Below, in pieces: positions 43,850 through 53,855 of a stretch of DNA of 64,000 bases (its first letter is position 1; each line of letters begins with the position of its first letter). The notes under the pieces are model-generated. The model was given only the letters and a program-made list of their open reading frames with translations. It was not told the origin of the DNA and did no database searches. The stretch is taken from the NCBI RefSeq assembly GCF_003725535.1, contig NZ_RJSF01000040.1:266370-330369 (forward strand). The letters run 5' to 3'. The position numbers and the translations under genes were made by a program. This stretch comes from Nocardioides pocheonensis. Lineage in GTDB: Bacteria; Actinomycetota; Actinomycetes; Propionibacteriales; Nocardioidaceae.

Positions 43850-46462
43850 CTACTCCTCGGCGAGCTCGGCGACGACGGTCAGCTCGGTGGCGTCGGGCTG
43901 CGCCGTGAAGACCAGCTCGCCCGTGATCTTGCCGACCTTGCGGAGGTCGTCCGCGGCCGCCTCGGCGGCGGCGACCAGGGCGGCCGGCCCGACGACCTCG
44001 GCCCGCGCGACCTCGGCACGCATCGACACCTTCGCCTGCGACTTGGCGCCGCGGATGCCGGCCAGGGCGGCTGCCACGGCCTCCAGGATCGCGCCGTCAC
44101 CGGCCTCGGCCGCCGCGAGCTCACCGGCCGTCGGCCAGGCGGCGTGGTGCACCGATCCCTCCTGCCACCACGACCAGACCTCCTCGGTCACGTACGGCAG
44201 GAACGGTGCGAGGAGCCGGAGCTGGACGTGCAGCGCGACCGCGAGCGTCGCCTTGGCCGACTCGGTGGCCGGTCCGCCCTGCTCGTCGTACGCGCGCTCC
44301 TTGACCAGCTCGAGGTAGTCGTCGCAGAACTCCCAGAACGACTTCTCGATCCGCTCCAGGGCGGTGGTGTAGTCGTAGGCGTCGAAGGCCTGGGTCGCCT
44401 CGTCGACGACGCCGAGGAGGCGGGTGACCAGGGCGCGGTCGACCGGCTCCGTGATCGCCTGCGGGTCCGGGCGGGTGGCGCCGACGCCGTCGAGGACGAA
44501 GCGGGAGGCGTTGAGCACCTTCATCGCCAGCCGGCGACCGACCTTCATCTGGGTCTCGTCGAACGGTGAGTCCAGGCCGGGCCGGGACATCGCCGCACGC
44601 CAGCGGACCGCGTCGGCGCCGAACTTCTCGAGGATCTCGTTCGGCACGACGACGTTGCCCTTGGACTTCGACATCTTCTTGCGGTCGGGGTCGACGACGA
44701 ACCCGGAGATCGCGGCGTGCGACCAGGGCACGACGCCGTTCTCGTGGTGGGCGCGGACCACCGTCGCGAACAGCCAGGTGCGGATGATGTCGTGCGCCTG
44801 CGGTCGCAGGTCCATCGGGAACGTCCGCTCGAACAGGTCCTGGTCGCGCTCCCAGCCGGTGGCGATCTGCGGGGTGAGTGAGGACGTCGCCCAGGTGTCC
44901 ATCACGTCGGGGTCGCCGATGAAACCACCGGGCTTGCCGCGCTGCGACTCGTCGTACCCGGACGGCGCCTGGGACGAGGGGTCGATCGGCAGCTCTGCCT
45001 CGGTCGGGAGGAGGGGGTGCTCGTAGTCGGGCTCGCCCTCGTCGTCGAGCGGGTACCAGACCGGGAAGGGGATGCCGAAGAACCGCTGGCGCGAGATCAG
45101 CCAGTCACCGTTGAGCCCGTCGACCCAGTTGGTGTAGCGGTGCTGCATGTACTCCGGGGTCCAGTCGATCTCCGACCCGCGCTCGATCAGCTCCTTGCGC
45201 AGGTCGGTGTCGCGGCCGCCGTTGCGGATGTACCACTGCCGCGTGGAGACGATCTCGAGCGGCTTCTCGCCCCGCTCGTAGAAGTTGGTCATCCGCTGGG
45301 TCGGCTTCGGCTCGCCGTCGAGGTCGCCGCTCGCGCGGAGCTTCTCGACCATCGCCTCGCGGGCGCTGAACGTGGTCTTGCCGGCCAGGTCGGCGTACGC
45401 CGAGGCGGCCGGCTCGTGCGCCAGCCACTCCGGCGTCTCGCGGTGCAGCCGGCCGTCGCGACCGATCACGGTGCGCACCGGCAGCTGCAGCTCGCGCCAC
45501 CACTGCACGTCGGTCAGGTCGCCGAAGGTGCAGCACATCGCGATGCCGGCACCCTTGTCGGGCTCGGCGGCCTCGTGGGCCAGGACCGGGATCTCCACGC
45601 CGAAGACCGGCGAGGTCACCGTGGTGCCGAACAGCGCCTGGTAGCGCTCGTCGTCCGGATGGGCGATCAGCGCCACGACCGCCGGGATCAGCTCGGGACG
45701 GGTCGTCTCTATGTAGATCGGACCGTCGGCCCCGTGGAAGGCGACGCGGTGGTAGGCCCCGGCGTACTCGCGGGCCTCGAGCTCGGCCTGCGCCACCGCG
45801 GTCTGGTAGGTGACGTCCCACAGCGTGGGCGACTCCTGCAGATAGGCCTCGCCGCGGGCGAAGTTGCGCAGGAAGGCCCGCTGGGACACGGTCTGCGCGT
45901 CCCGGCCGATCGTGGTGTAGGTCTGCGACCAGTCGACGGACAGGCCGAGGGTGCGCCACAGCGACTCGAAGACCTGCTCGTCCTGCTCGACGAGGCGCTC
46001 GCAGAGCTCGACGAAGTTGCGCCGGCTGATCGGCACCTGCCGCTTCGGGTCCGGCTTCTCCGGCGGGGTGAAGTCGGCGTCGTAGGGCAGCGAGGGGTCG
46101 CAGCGGACGCCGAAGTAGTTCTGCACCCGGCGCTCGGTGGGCAGGCCGTTGTCGTCCCAGCCCATCGGGTAGAACACCGACTTGCCGGTCATCCGCTGGT
46201 AGCGGGCGATCAGGTCGGTGTGCGTGTAGGAGAAGACGTGCCCGACGTGCAGGCTCCCCGACACCGTCGGCGGGGGAGTGTCGATGGAGTACACGTTCTC
46301 CCGCGGCTGGCTGCGGTCGAACGCGTAGGTCTCCTCCGCCTTCCAGCGCTCGGCCCAGGTGGCCTCCAGGCCCTCCAGCGCCGGCTTGTCCGGTACGACG
46401 ACCGCGCGTGCTGCGGTCGCCGTGGACAAGGACTGGCCCGAAGGGCGCTGGGTCTCGGTCAT
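43850..46462 (-). CDS. valS: Valyl-tRNA synthetase
   Basis: Charges tRNA-Val. The 870-residue class I synthetase has the HIGH motif as HVGH ([16 protein letters not shown], about residue 64), the editing domain and KMSKS in [11 protein letters not shown] (about residue 595). It has the [26 protein letters not shown] pattern of the archaeal/rickettsial type of ValRS rather than the E. coli type, and the C-terminal coiled-coil arm is short. ATG 46462 has TAACAT (46470-46475 on this strand) seven bases upstream, a leaderless start. Confidence 0.95.
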   Translation of the reverse strand: MTETQRPSGQSLSTATAARAVVVPDKPALEGLEATWAERWKAEETYAFDRSQPRENVYSIDTPPPTVSGSLHVGHVFSYTHTDLIARYQRMTGKSVFYPMGWDDNGLPTERRVQNYFGVRCDPSLPYDADFTPPEKPDPKRQVPISRRNFVELCERLVEQDEQVFESLWRTLGLSVDWSQTYTTIGRDAQTVSQRAFLRNFARGEAYLQESPTLWDVTYQTAVAQAELEAREYAGAYHRVAFHGADGPIYIETTRPELIPAVVALIAHPDDERYQALFGTTVTSPVFGVEIPVLAHEAAEPDKGAGIAMCCTFGDLTDVQWWRELQLPVRTVIGRDGRLHRETPEWLAHEPAASAYADLAGKTTFSAREAMVEKLRASGDLDGEPKPTQRMTNFYERGEKPLEIVSTRQWYIRNGGRDTDLRKELIERGSEIDWTPEYMQHRYTNWVDGLNGDWLISRQRFFGIPFPVWYPLDDEGEPDYEHPLLPTEAELPIDPSSQAPSGYDESQRGKPGGFIGDPDVMDTWATSSLTPQIATGWERDQDLFERTFPMDLRPQAHDIIRTWLFATVVRAHHENGVVPWSHAAISGFVVDPDRKKMSKSKGNVVVPNEILEKFGADAVRWRAAMSRPGLDSPFDETQMKVGRRLAMKVLNASRFVLDGVGATRPDPQAITEPVDRALVTRLLGVVDEATQAFDAYDYTTALERIEKSFWEFCDDYLELVKERAYDEQGGPATESAKATLAVALHVQLRLLAPFLPYVTEEVWSWWQEGSVHHAAWPTAGELAAAEAGDGAILEAVAAALAGIRGAKSQAKVSMRAEVARAEVVGPAALVAAAEAAADDLRKVGKITGELVFTAQPDATELTVVAELAEE

Positions 46463-46540
46463 GGCCGAAATGTTACGGGCGGCCGCTGCGGCGGCGAAAA
46501 CGCGTTCTCCGCATGGACCCCGGTGGCTAACCTCCGGCAC

Positions 46541-46762
46541 ATGACCGTCGACCTGGAGTTCCTCGACGACCCCGAGGCGTTCCTCGACGCGGCCGGTGCG
46601 CTGCTCGCCGCGAGCCCGGTGGAGTCGACCGTCGTGGCCAGCGTGACGGCCCGGCTCGTCGCCGATCCGGAGGCGGTCGGCGGGGACGTCCCGCGCTGGT
46701 GGCTGGTGGTCCGTGACGGCGACCGGCCCGTGGTCGAGCGGGCGAACCTGGTGCTGGCGTAG
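46541..46762 (+). pseudogene. Remnant of a GNAT acetyltransferase gene
   Basis: ATG 46541 (with TAACCT seven bases upstream) opens a 73-residue frame. The first ~62 residues ([11 protein letters not shown]-like start, [27 protein letters not shown]) resemble the N-terminal part of a GNAT family N-acetyltransferase. The last dozen residues ([12 protein letters not shown]) resemble the C-terminal strand of such proteins. The acetyl-CoA binding middle, some 150 residues, is missing, so an internal in-frame deletion is inferred. A short intact gene is the alternative. It is divergent from valS. Confidence 0.45.
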
Positions 46763-46828
46763 TCGTCTCGGCGAGCGGGTGGTGCGGCTGCGCGAGAGTG
46801 TGGTGAGCGGGCGACGCGGCTGCTTGCA

Positions 46829-46953
46829 GGGGAGCAGCTCGATGGCCCGTTCGGCGTACTTCCGCGCAGTAGGAGTGCCCGCTCGGCGTACCCGGGAGCA
46901 GCTTCAGTGCCCGCTCGGCGTACCCGGGAGCAGCTTCAGTGCCCGCTCGACGT
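46829..46953. repeat. 32-bp tandem repeat with degenerate flanking copies
   Basis: Two perfect 32-base copies (46875-46906 and 46907-46938), each beginning GTGCCCGCTCGGCGTACCCG, are followed by a partial third copy (46939-46953). A diverged copy of the same text (GGAGCAGCTCGATGGCCCGT onward) lies at 46831-46859. No spacers are present. The array sits between the acetyltransferase remnant and the 3' end of the acyl-CoA dehydrogenase operon. Confidence 0.85.
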
Positions 46954-46960
46954 CCTTCGC

Positions 46961-48016
46961 TCAGGCGTCGAGCGGGTCGAGCACGGTGTGGTCGGTCAGG
47001 CCGGCCGAGAGCAGGGCGACCTGCTCGCGGGCGTCGCCGAGCCAGTGGTTCAGGGCGGTCAGGCGCGAGGCGTAGTGGCCCACGGCGTACTCCGCGGTCA
47101 TCCCGATGCCGCCGTGCAGCTGGATCGCCTCCTGCCCGATCAGGCGCCCGGCGCGCGCGGTCTGCAGCTTGGCCCGCGCCGCGGCGTGGCGCACCGCGAC
47201 GGGGTCGTCGCTCTCGGCGGCGACCAGGGTTGCCCACGTGACGATGCTCCGCGTGAGCTCGAGGGCGGTGTAGAGGTCCGCGGCCCGGAAGGTGAGCGCC
47301 TGGAAGCGGTTCAGGGTCACGCCGAACTGCTTGCGCGTGGTCAGGTACGCCGTGGTCATCCGCAGCGCGGTGTCCATCGCCCCGAGCGCCTCGTGGCAGG
47401 CCGCGATCTGGGCCTGCGCCTTCACCAGCGCGACGACGTCGGTCGCGTCGCCGCCGGCTCCGAGCGGCGTCACCGCGCCGCGGTCGAGCTCGAGACGGGC
47501 CGCACGGCCGCCGTCGTGCGTGCGGTACGCCGTGACGCCGTCGGGGCGCGGGCCGACGAGCACCTCGCCGCCGACGTTCCAGACGATCGTGTCCGCGCGG
47601 GCGCCCTGCACGACCGGCTCGGCGACCTCGCCCTCGGCGTACGCGAGGAGGCGCTCGCCCGACGCCAGACCTCCGAGCAGCTCGGCACGTTGCTCGTCGC
47701 TGCCCAGCGCGGCGACCAGGCCGCCGGCCAGGACCACCGACGCGACGTACGGCTCGGGCGCCAGGACGCGTCCGATCTCCTCGCAGACCACCGCGACCTC
47801 GACCGGCCCGGCGTCCATCCCGCCGTCGGCCTCGGCGAACGGCAGGCCGAGCACGCCCATCTCCGCGAGCCGGCCCCAGAGCCCCTCGTCGAACCCGGGA
47901 TCCTCCCCGGTCACGTGCCGGCGGCGCTCGGCGTCGACCGCAGGGTCGTAGCCCTTGAGCAGCCCGCGGACCGCGTCGCGCAGGGCCTCCTGCTCCTCGT
48001 CCAGCGTGAAGTCCAT
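46961..48016 (-). CDS. Acyl-CoA dehydrogenase, short subunit of an unlike pair
   Basis: The 351-residue protein starts MDFTLDEEQEALRDAVRGLL and has RKQFGVTLNRFQAL and QLHGGIGMTAEY, the marks of the acyl-CoA dehydrogenase fold. Residues 110-190, the beta domain holding the flavin, are short and diverged. It follows the other acyl-CoA dehydrogenase by ten bases. In steroid side-chain degradation such unlike pairs (FadE/ChsE type) form alpha2beta2 enzymes, each with half a complete FAD site. It is likely the last gene of the operon that starts at 50856. Confidence 0.85.
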   Translation of the reverse strand: MDFTLDEEQEALRDAVRGLLKGYDPAVDAERRRHVTGEDPGFDEGLWGRLAEMGVLGLPFAEADGGMDAGPVEVAVVCEEIGRVLAPEPYVASVVLAGGLVAALGSDEQRAELLGGLASGERLLAYAEGEVAEPVVQGARADTIVWNVGGEVLVGPRPDGVTAYRTHDGGRAARLELDRGAVTPLGAGGDATDVVALVKAQAQIAACHEALGAMDTALRMTTAYLTTRKQFGVTLNRFQALTFRAADLYTALELTRSIVTWATLVAAESDDPVAVRHAAARAKLQTARAGRLIGQEAIQLHGGIGMTAEYAVGHYASRLTALNHWLGDAREQVALLSAGLTDHTVLDPLDA

Positions 48017-48026
48017 GTCCTTCTCC

Positions 48027-49178
<1,152 letters not shown>

Positions 49179-49220
49179 GCCGCGAGGTTACTCACCAGTT
49201 GCCCACGGCGCACCGGCGGG

Positions 49221-49292
49221 TTTCGGCAGGCTCGACCACCGGGGTTTCGGCAGGCTCGACCACCGGGGTTTCGACCGGCTCGACCACCGGTT
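49221..49292. repeat. Three 24-bp tandem repeats (TTTCGGCAGGCTCGACCACC type)
   Basis: Copies at 49221-49244, 49245-49268 and 49269-49292; the first two are identical and the third differs at three or so positions. TTTCGGCAGGCTCGACCACC resembles a short element I associate with intergenic repeats in Nocardioides-like genomes. The last copy with the following TTCCGAAACC can fold into a hairpin. The array separates the dehydrogenase gene from the alcohol dehydrogenase gene. Confidence 0.8.
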
Positions 49293-49300
49293 CCGAAACC

Positions 49301-50392
49301 TCACCAGACCAGGACGGGCTTGACCACCTTGCCGGCCAGGACCTCCTCGACCGCGGTGTTGATCTCGGTGAACGGGTAGGTGGTGACCAGGTCGTCGACG
49401 TCGAACTGCCCGGCCGCGTTCATCGCGATCAGCCGCGGCACCATCTCCTGCGGGTCGGCGTCGCCCTCGACCGAGGACCGCACGACCTTGCCGTTCTGGA
49501 GCAGGTCGATCGCGTCGATGGGGTACTCCTCGGCGCCGAGGCCGAGGGCGACCAGCGTGCCCCGCGGCGCGAGCGACTGCTGGGCCTGCTTCACGACCGC
49601 CGGGATCGCCGTCGTGTCGATCGCGTACGACGCGCCACCGCCGGTCAGCTCGCGGACCCGGTCGAGGACCGGGGTCGCCTCGGTCGGGTCGAGCCCGGTC
49701 GCGCCGTACCGGCCGGCGATCTCGCGCCGGCTCGCCAGCGGGTCGACGGCGACGAGCGTGCCGACCCCGGCGTGCTGCGCCGCGGCCAGCGCCGCCAGGC
49801 CCACCGCGCCGACGCCGTAGACGACCAGGCTGTCCGCGCTCGTCGGCTGGAGCACGTTGAGCACCGTGCCCGCGCCGGTCTGGAACCCGCAGCCGTAGGG
49901 CGCGAGCCGGGTCAGGTCGAGTGACCGGTCGACCACGACGCAGTTGTCGGCGTACGCGATCGCGTGCCGGGAGAGGCTGGACTGGCCGAAGAACGACCCG
50001 AACACCGGTGCGCCGTCGCGGGTGTAGGTGGTCGACCCGTCCATGCGCATGCCCATGTAGTTGATCAGCAGCGAGGACTCGCAGTAGCCGACGTGGCCCC
50101 TCGTGCAGGACGCGCAGGTGCGGCAGGAGCGGAAGCTCAGCACCACGTGGTCGCCGACCTCGATGCCGGTGACGTCCGCGCCCACCTCCTCCACGACGCC
50201 GGCGCCCTCGTGGCCGAACACGTTGGGGAACATCTCCGGGGGCAGGAACCCCTTCATCGTGATGTCGGTGTGGCACAGGCCGGTGGCCACGATCCGCACC
50301 AGCACCTCGTCGGCCCGGGGCCCCTCCAGGTCGACCTCCTCGACGGAGAAGGAGCCACCCTGCTCGTTGACGACGGCGACGGTTGTCCTCAT
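49301..50392 (-). CDS. Zinc-dependent alcohol dehydrogenase (MDR family)
   Basis: The 363-residue medium-chain dehydrogenase has the catalytic zinc ligands in GLCHTD (Cys) and GHEGAG (His/Glu), the structural zinc loop CRTCASCTRGHVGYC, and the nucleotide-binding GVGAVGLAA motif. The family oxidises primary or aryl alcohols with NAD. It overlaps the DUF4334 gene upstream by four bases and probably oxidises an alcohol arising in the same catabolic route; the substrate is not known. Confidence 0.9.
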   Translation of the reverse strand: MRTTVAVVNEQGGSFSVEEVDLEGPRADEVLVRIVATGLCHTDITMKGFLPPEMFPNVFGHEGAGVVEEVGADVTGIEVGDHVVLSFRSCRTCASCTRGHVGYCESSLLINYMGMRMDGSTTYTRDGAPVFGSFFGQSSLSRHAIAYADNCVVVDRSLDLTRLAPYGCGFQTGAGTVLNVLQPTSADSLVVYGVGAVGLAALAAAQHAGVGTLVAVDPLASRREIAGRYGATGLDPTEATPVLDRVRELTGGGASYAIDTTAIPAVVKQAQQSLAPRGTLVALGLGAEEYPIDAIDLLQNGKVVRSSVEGDADPQEMVPRLIAMNAAGQFDVDDLVTTYPFTEINTAVEEVLAGKVVKPVLVW

Positions 50393-50856
50393 GCCTCACG
50401 CTCCAGCCAGAAGTAGTAGGGGTCAGCCGTCCCGAACACCGGCTCGAGCTTGCCGTTCATGATGCCCATCACCGTCTGCCCGTCGACGGCCTTGAAGTGG
50501 TCGAGCACCGCCATCGCGTCGTAGACCAACGTCGCGGTGACCTCGCCGCGGAACCGGACGTCCCACAGCGAGGCGCTGCCACCCCCGGCGGCCGCGGTGT
50601 TCGCGTAGAGAACGCCGTCCTGTCCCCGGCAGATCAGCGGGTGCGCCTCGAGCGGCGAGTCGAACCGCTTGCCGTGCCAGCCGATCTTCCCGAGCAGCGC
50701 GCTCGCGGGATGGCCGGTGTCGAAGTCGCCGCCGTGCCAGCTGCCGAGCATCTCCTCGACCCGGACCGGTGCGAGGTCCGACCAGAGCGCGTCGAGGTCG
50801 GCGGGCGCGGGCCCGGGGGCGGCGGCGAGGGCGTCGAAGCGGGCGCGGAGGCTCAC
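50389..50856 (-). CDS. GXWXG / DUF4334 domain protein
   Basis: The 155-residue protein contains the GXWXG motif (GSWHGGDF, about residue 38) and a C-terminal DUF4334 segment (VMGIMNGK). Function is unknown, but the family is often beside lipid or steroid catabolic genes. GTG 50856 has TAGGGT on this strand (50863-50868) six bases before it. It heads the operon with alcohol dehydrogenase and the two acyl-CoA dehydrogenases. Confidence 0.8.
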   Translation of the reverse strand: MSLRARFDALAAAPGPAPADLDALWSDLAPVRVEEMLGSWHGGDFDTGHPASALLGKIGWHGKRFDSPLEAHPLICRGQDGVLYANTAAAGGGSASLWDVRFRGEVTATLVYDAMAVLDHFKAVDGQTVMGIMNGKLEPVFGTADPYYFWLEREA

Positions 50857-50862
50857 CCGCCC

Positions 50863-50883
50863 ACCCTAGTGGAACACGTTCTA
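50863..50883 (-). promoter_or_regulatory. Leaderless promoter with KstR-like operator
   Basis: The plus-strand sequence TGGAACACGTTCTA (50870-50883) fits the KstR palindrome TNNAACNNGTTNNA exactly. The minus-strand -10 TAGGGT (50863-50868) is adjacent, so a bound repressor would block RNA polymerase. KstR is the TetR-family repressor of cholesterol catabolism in mycobacteria and relatives; whether this organism has KstR cannot be seen here. Confidence 0.55.
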
Positions 50884-50931
50884 GGTTTCGAGGTGTCGAC
50901 GGGCAGCGCCGAGGCCGGGCCCGCCGATCCG

Positions 50932-50937
50932 TAGACT
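50932..50937 (+). promoter_or_regulatory. -10 box of folC
   Basis: TAGACT lies seven bases before ATG 50945 with no ribosome binding site, giving a leaderless start for folC. It is divergent from the KstR-like promoter. Confidence 0.55.
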
Positions 50938-50944
50938 CCGTCCA

Positions 50945-52318
50945 ATGTCCGAGATGCCGCCCGACGCCCGCCCGGCCGAGACCTACGCCGAGGTCGAGGA
51001 CGCCCTGCTCTCCCGCTGGCCCGAGTCGCGGCTCGACCCGACCCTGGAGCGGATCGAGGCGTTCACCGAGCTGCTCGGCGAGCCGCAGCGCGCGTACCCG
51101 GTCATCCACCTGACCGGCACCAACGGCAAGACGTCGACGGCGCGGATGATCGAGACCCTGATCCGCGCCGTCGGGCTCCGCACCGGGCGGTTCACCAGCC
51201 CGCACCTGGAGTCGATGACCGAGCGGATCGTGATCGACGGCGAGCCGATGAGCGACGAGGAGTTCGTGCGGGCGTTCAACGACGTCGCGCCGTACACCCA
51301 CCTCGTCGACGCCGAGCACGACCACCCGCTGTCGTTCTTCGAGACCGTGGTCGGGATGGCGTACGCCGCCTTCGCGGACGCCCCGGTCGACGTCGCGGTC
51401 GTCGAGGTCGGCATGGGTGGGGCGTGGGACGCGACCAACGTCGCCGACGCACAGGTCGCGGTGCTCACGCCGATCGCGATGGACCACGAGAAGTACCTCG
51501 GCGACACGGTCGGCAAGATCGCCGCGGAGAAGGTCGGGATCATCAAGCCGGGGTCGACCGTGATCACCGCCGTGCAGCTGCCCGAGGTGGCGGCGCAGAT
51601 CGTGGCGCGCGCCGCGGAGGTCGGCGCGACCGTGGCGCGCGAGGGTCTCGAGTTCGGCGTGCGCAGCCGGGTGCCCGCAGTCGGCGGCCAGATGCTGTCC
51701 CTGCAGGGCCTCCGGGGCACGTACGACGAGGTGTTCCTTCCGCTCTACGGGGCCCACCAGGGCCAGAACGCGGCCCTCGCCCTGGCGGCCGTCGAGGCAT
51801 TCCTGGGCGGCGACGAGCCGCTGGCCGAGGACGTCGTCAAGGACGCGTTCGCCGAGGTGACCTCGCCGGGCCGGCTCGAGGTGATCCGCCGGTCGCCCAC
51901 GATCGTGCTGGACGCGGCCCACAACCCGCACGGCGCCGCCGCCCTGGTGGACGCGCTCGAGGACTCGTTCGTGTTCAGCCCGCTGATCGGTGTCGTCGGC
52001 GTGATGGCGGACAAGGACTACGAGGGCCTGCTCGCCACCCTCGAGCCGGTGTTCGCGCACATCGTCTGCACCCAGAACTCCACCGAGCGGGCGCTCCCGG
52101 CGGCTGCGCTGGCGGAGGTCGCCCGCGGCATCTTCGGCCAGGACCGGGTCAGCGAGACCCGGTCTCTGGTCGAGGCGATCGACCAGGCCACCACCCTCGC
52201 GGAGGCGGGCGGCGTGTTCGGCGAGAGCCTCGGCTCCGGCGGCGTGCTGGTCACCGGCTCGGTGATCACCGTCGGCGAGGCGCGCCACGTGCTGCGCCAC
52301 CGCGGAGACGGCGTCTGA
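50945..52318 (+). CDS. folC: Folylpolyglutamate synthase / dihydrofolate synthase
   Basis: A cytosolic Mur ligase-family enzyme that adds glutamate to dihydropteroate and folates. The 457 residues have the ATP loop LTGTNGKTST (about residue 56), the family EVGMGGAWDATN segment and the LDAAHNPHGA motif (about 320). The stop TGA overlaps the ATG of the DUF4233 gene (TGATG). Confidence 0.95.
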   Translation: MSEMPPDARPAETYAEVEDALLSRWPESRLDPTLERIEAFTELLGEPQRAYPVIHLTGTNGKTSTARMIETLIRAVGLRTGRFTSPHLESMTERIVIDGEPMSDEEFVRAFNDVAPYTHLVDAEHDHPLSFFETVVGMAYAAFADAPVDVAVVEVGMGGAWDATNVADAQVAVLTPIAMDHEKYLGDTVGKIAAEKVGIIKPGSTVITAVQLPEVAAQIVARAAEVGATVAREGLEFGVRSRVPAVGGQMLSLQGLRGTYDEVFLPLYGAHQGQNAALALAAVEAFLGGDEPLAEDVVKDAFAEVTSPGRLEVIRRSPTIVLDAAHNPHGAAALVDALEDSFVFSPLIGVVGVMADKDYEGLLATLEPVFAHIVCTQNSTERALPAAALAEVARGIFGQDRVSETRSLVEAIDQATTLAEAGGVFGESLGSGGVLVTGSVITVGEARHVLRHRGDGV

Positions 52319-52647
52319 TGCAGCGCAGGCTCTGCTCGGCGATCCTGCTGCTGGAGGCCGTGGTCGTCGGCCTGTCGACCCCGGTCCTGATCTCTGTGGA
52401 GTCGGTCGACACGGCCCGGGCGTTGTGGATCGGCCTGGGGCTCACGGTGGCCTGCCTGCTCACGGCCGGGCTGCTCCGGCGCCCCTGGGGGTACCACCTC
52501 GGCTGGGCGATCCAGGCTGCCGCGATCCTGCTCGGCTTCGAGGTCACCGCGATGTTCGCCCTCGGGGTGATCTTCCTGGCGCTGTGGGTGACCGCCGTCC
52601 GGCTCGGCCGGACGATCGACCGGGACCGCTCAGCGGTGGGTCAGTGA
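52318..52647 (+). CDS. DUF4233 membrane protein
   Basis: The 109-residue protein has four hydrophobic segments (LLLEAVVVGLSTPVLI, LWIGLGLTVACLLTAGLL, WAIQAAAILLGFEVTAM, MFALGVIFLALWVTAV) and an Arg/Asp-rich end. In many actinobacteria DUF4233 follows folC and precedes ndk, as here. Its function is unknown. It overlaps folC by one base and the convergent downstream gene by 18 bases. Confidence 0.88.
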   Translation: MQRRLCSAILLLEAVVVGLSTPVLISVESVDTARALWIGLGLTVACLLTAGLLRRPWGYHLGWAIQAAAILLGFEVTAMFALGVIFLALWVTAVRLGRTIDRDRSAVGQ

Positions 52648-53766
52648 CTCGCTGATCAGCCAGTTCAGGGTCAACCAGACGTTGTAGCTCGACAGCGGCG
52701 CGAACCGGGTCGTGTGCTCGTCCGCGGTCTCCATGACCGCGCACTGGCCGGTGTCCCCGGTGTCGACCATGACGAGCCCGGAGTCGGTCGCCGACGAGCG
52801 GAGCGTCCAGAGGAACCAGGGCTGCTCCCAGGTCGTGACGTCGGCACCTTCCGGGGGCGGTACCGAAGGGTCGACCAGCCGGTTCATGACGAGGCTGATC
52901 GGCACGGTGACCGGGTCCGACGAGGGCGTGCGCGCCGGGCCCAGGCCGAGCCACTGCGCGATGGTCAGCGCCAGCCTCCTCGCCGGCACGCGGAAGGTGG
53001 TCTCGGCGTGCTCGAGGGTGTCGGGTCGCTCGGCGGTCTCCGGGCCGGCGCGCGGCGTACGCGGTGAGGACGTGGCGGTGACGGTGGCCCGGTCGCGGAC
53101 GAGGGTGGCGTCGAGCTTCAGGCTGGTGGCCGCCACCGAGGCTTCGACGAGGATGCGCGCGTCAGGGCTGCCGAGGACGGCACCCCGGGCCGCGTCCGCC
53201 GGCTGCCACGGGGCCGTGGGCGCCGCCCGGAGCAGGTCGGGCGCGGTCGGCGGGGCGTCGGCCGCGTCCACCGGCCGCTCGGGGAGCTCGAGGCCCGTGA
53301 GGGCCTCCAGGAGCGCCTGCTCGTGGCGGTGGAGCTGGATGCTCTCGACGTGCGCGGCGACGACGAGGTCGGCGCCGTCGAGGGGCGCGATCCAGACGAT
53401 CGTGGTGACCACCGCCTCGCCGTCGACGTGGGCGAAGACCAGGCGGCTGCCCATGGAGGTGGCCGGCGAGGTGGCCCCGGATGCACGCCCCGGCCGGGTC
53501 CAGGGGTCGACGGACACGAGGTGCAGCTCCTCGAGGGACGCCGTGGCCTCGTCGAGCACCCGGGCCGCCACGTGGTCGGAGGCCCGCTCGGCCAGGGCGA
53601 CCGACATGGTCGGCCTCACCCCGTCGGCGTCGTCCCAGGGGCTGGCCGTGATCAGCTGGAGCAGCCGTCCGCCGGCATACCCCACCGCGGCTCCGGGGTC
53701 GACCTCCAGCCACCCGGGGGGCACGTCCAGGCGCACGTCGGCCCGATCGTCGCCGAGGTGCCTCAT
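52630..53766 (-). CDS. Conserved actinobacterial-type protein, function unknown
   Basis: ATG 53766 is chosen because GAGAGGG ends five bases upstream; GTG 53769 is one codon earlier. The 378-residue protein has no signal peptide or membrane segment. It begins MRHLGDDRADVRLDVPPGWLEVD and contains VVTTIVWIAPLDGADLVVAAHVES; the opening resembles LpqN-like or DUF1795-like beta proteins, and the central ~60 residues are Ala/Pro rich. I do not assign a function. It is convergent with folC-DUF4233. Confidence 0.6.
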   Translation of the reverse strand: MRHLGDDRADVRLDVPPGWLEVDPGAAVGYAGGRLLQLITASPWDDADGVRPTMSVALAERASDHVAARVLDEATASLEELHLVSVDPWTRPGRASGATSPATSMGSRLVFAHVDGEAVVTTIVWIAPLDGADLVVAAHVESIQLHRHEQALLEALTGLELPERPVDAADAPPTAPDLLRAAPTAPWQPADAARGAVLGSPDARILVEASVAATSLKLDATLVRDRATVTATSSPRTPRAGPETAERPDTLEHAETTFRVPARRLALTIAQWLGLGPARTPSSDPVTVPISLVMNRLVDPSVPPPEGADVTTWEQPWFLWTLRSSATDSGLVMVDTGDTGQCAVMETADEHTTRFAPLSSYNVWLTLNWLISESLTHR

Positions 53767-53843
53767 CACGCCCTCTCAATGGTCCCGAGATCCCACCCTC
53801 CAGCCACGATAACCCCGGAGGCCCGAGACACCCCGTCGGCCCC

Positions 53844-53849
53844 TAGGGT
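53844..53849 (+). promoter_or_regulatory. -10 box of ndk
   Basis: TAGGGT lies six bases before ATG 53856, with no ribosome binding site, so ndk is probably leaderless. Confidence 0.5.
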
Positions 53850-53855
53850 CTAGCC

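Noticed and set aside
46875-46953. CRISPR-like repeats of 32 bases
   Set aside because: The copies are directly adjacent with no spacer, so this is a tandem repeat.
49221-49292. CRISPR array
   Set aside because: The three 24-base copies are head to tail with no spacers and no cas genes are present in the window.
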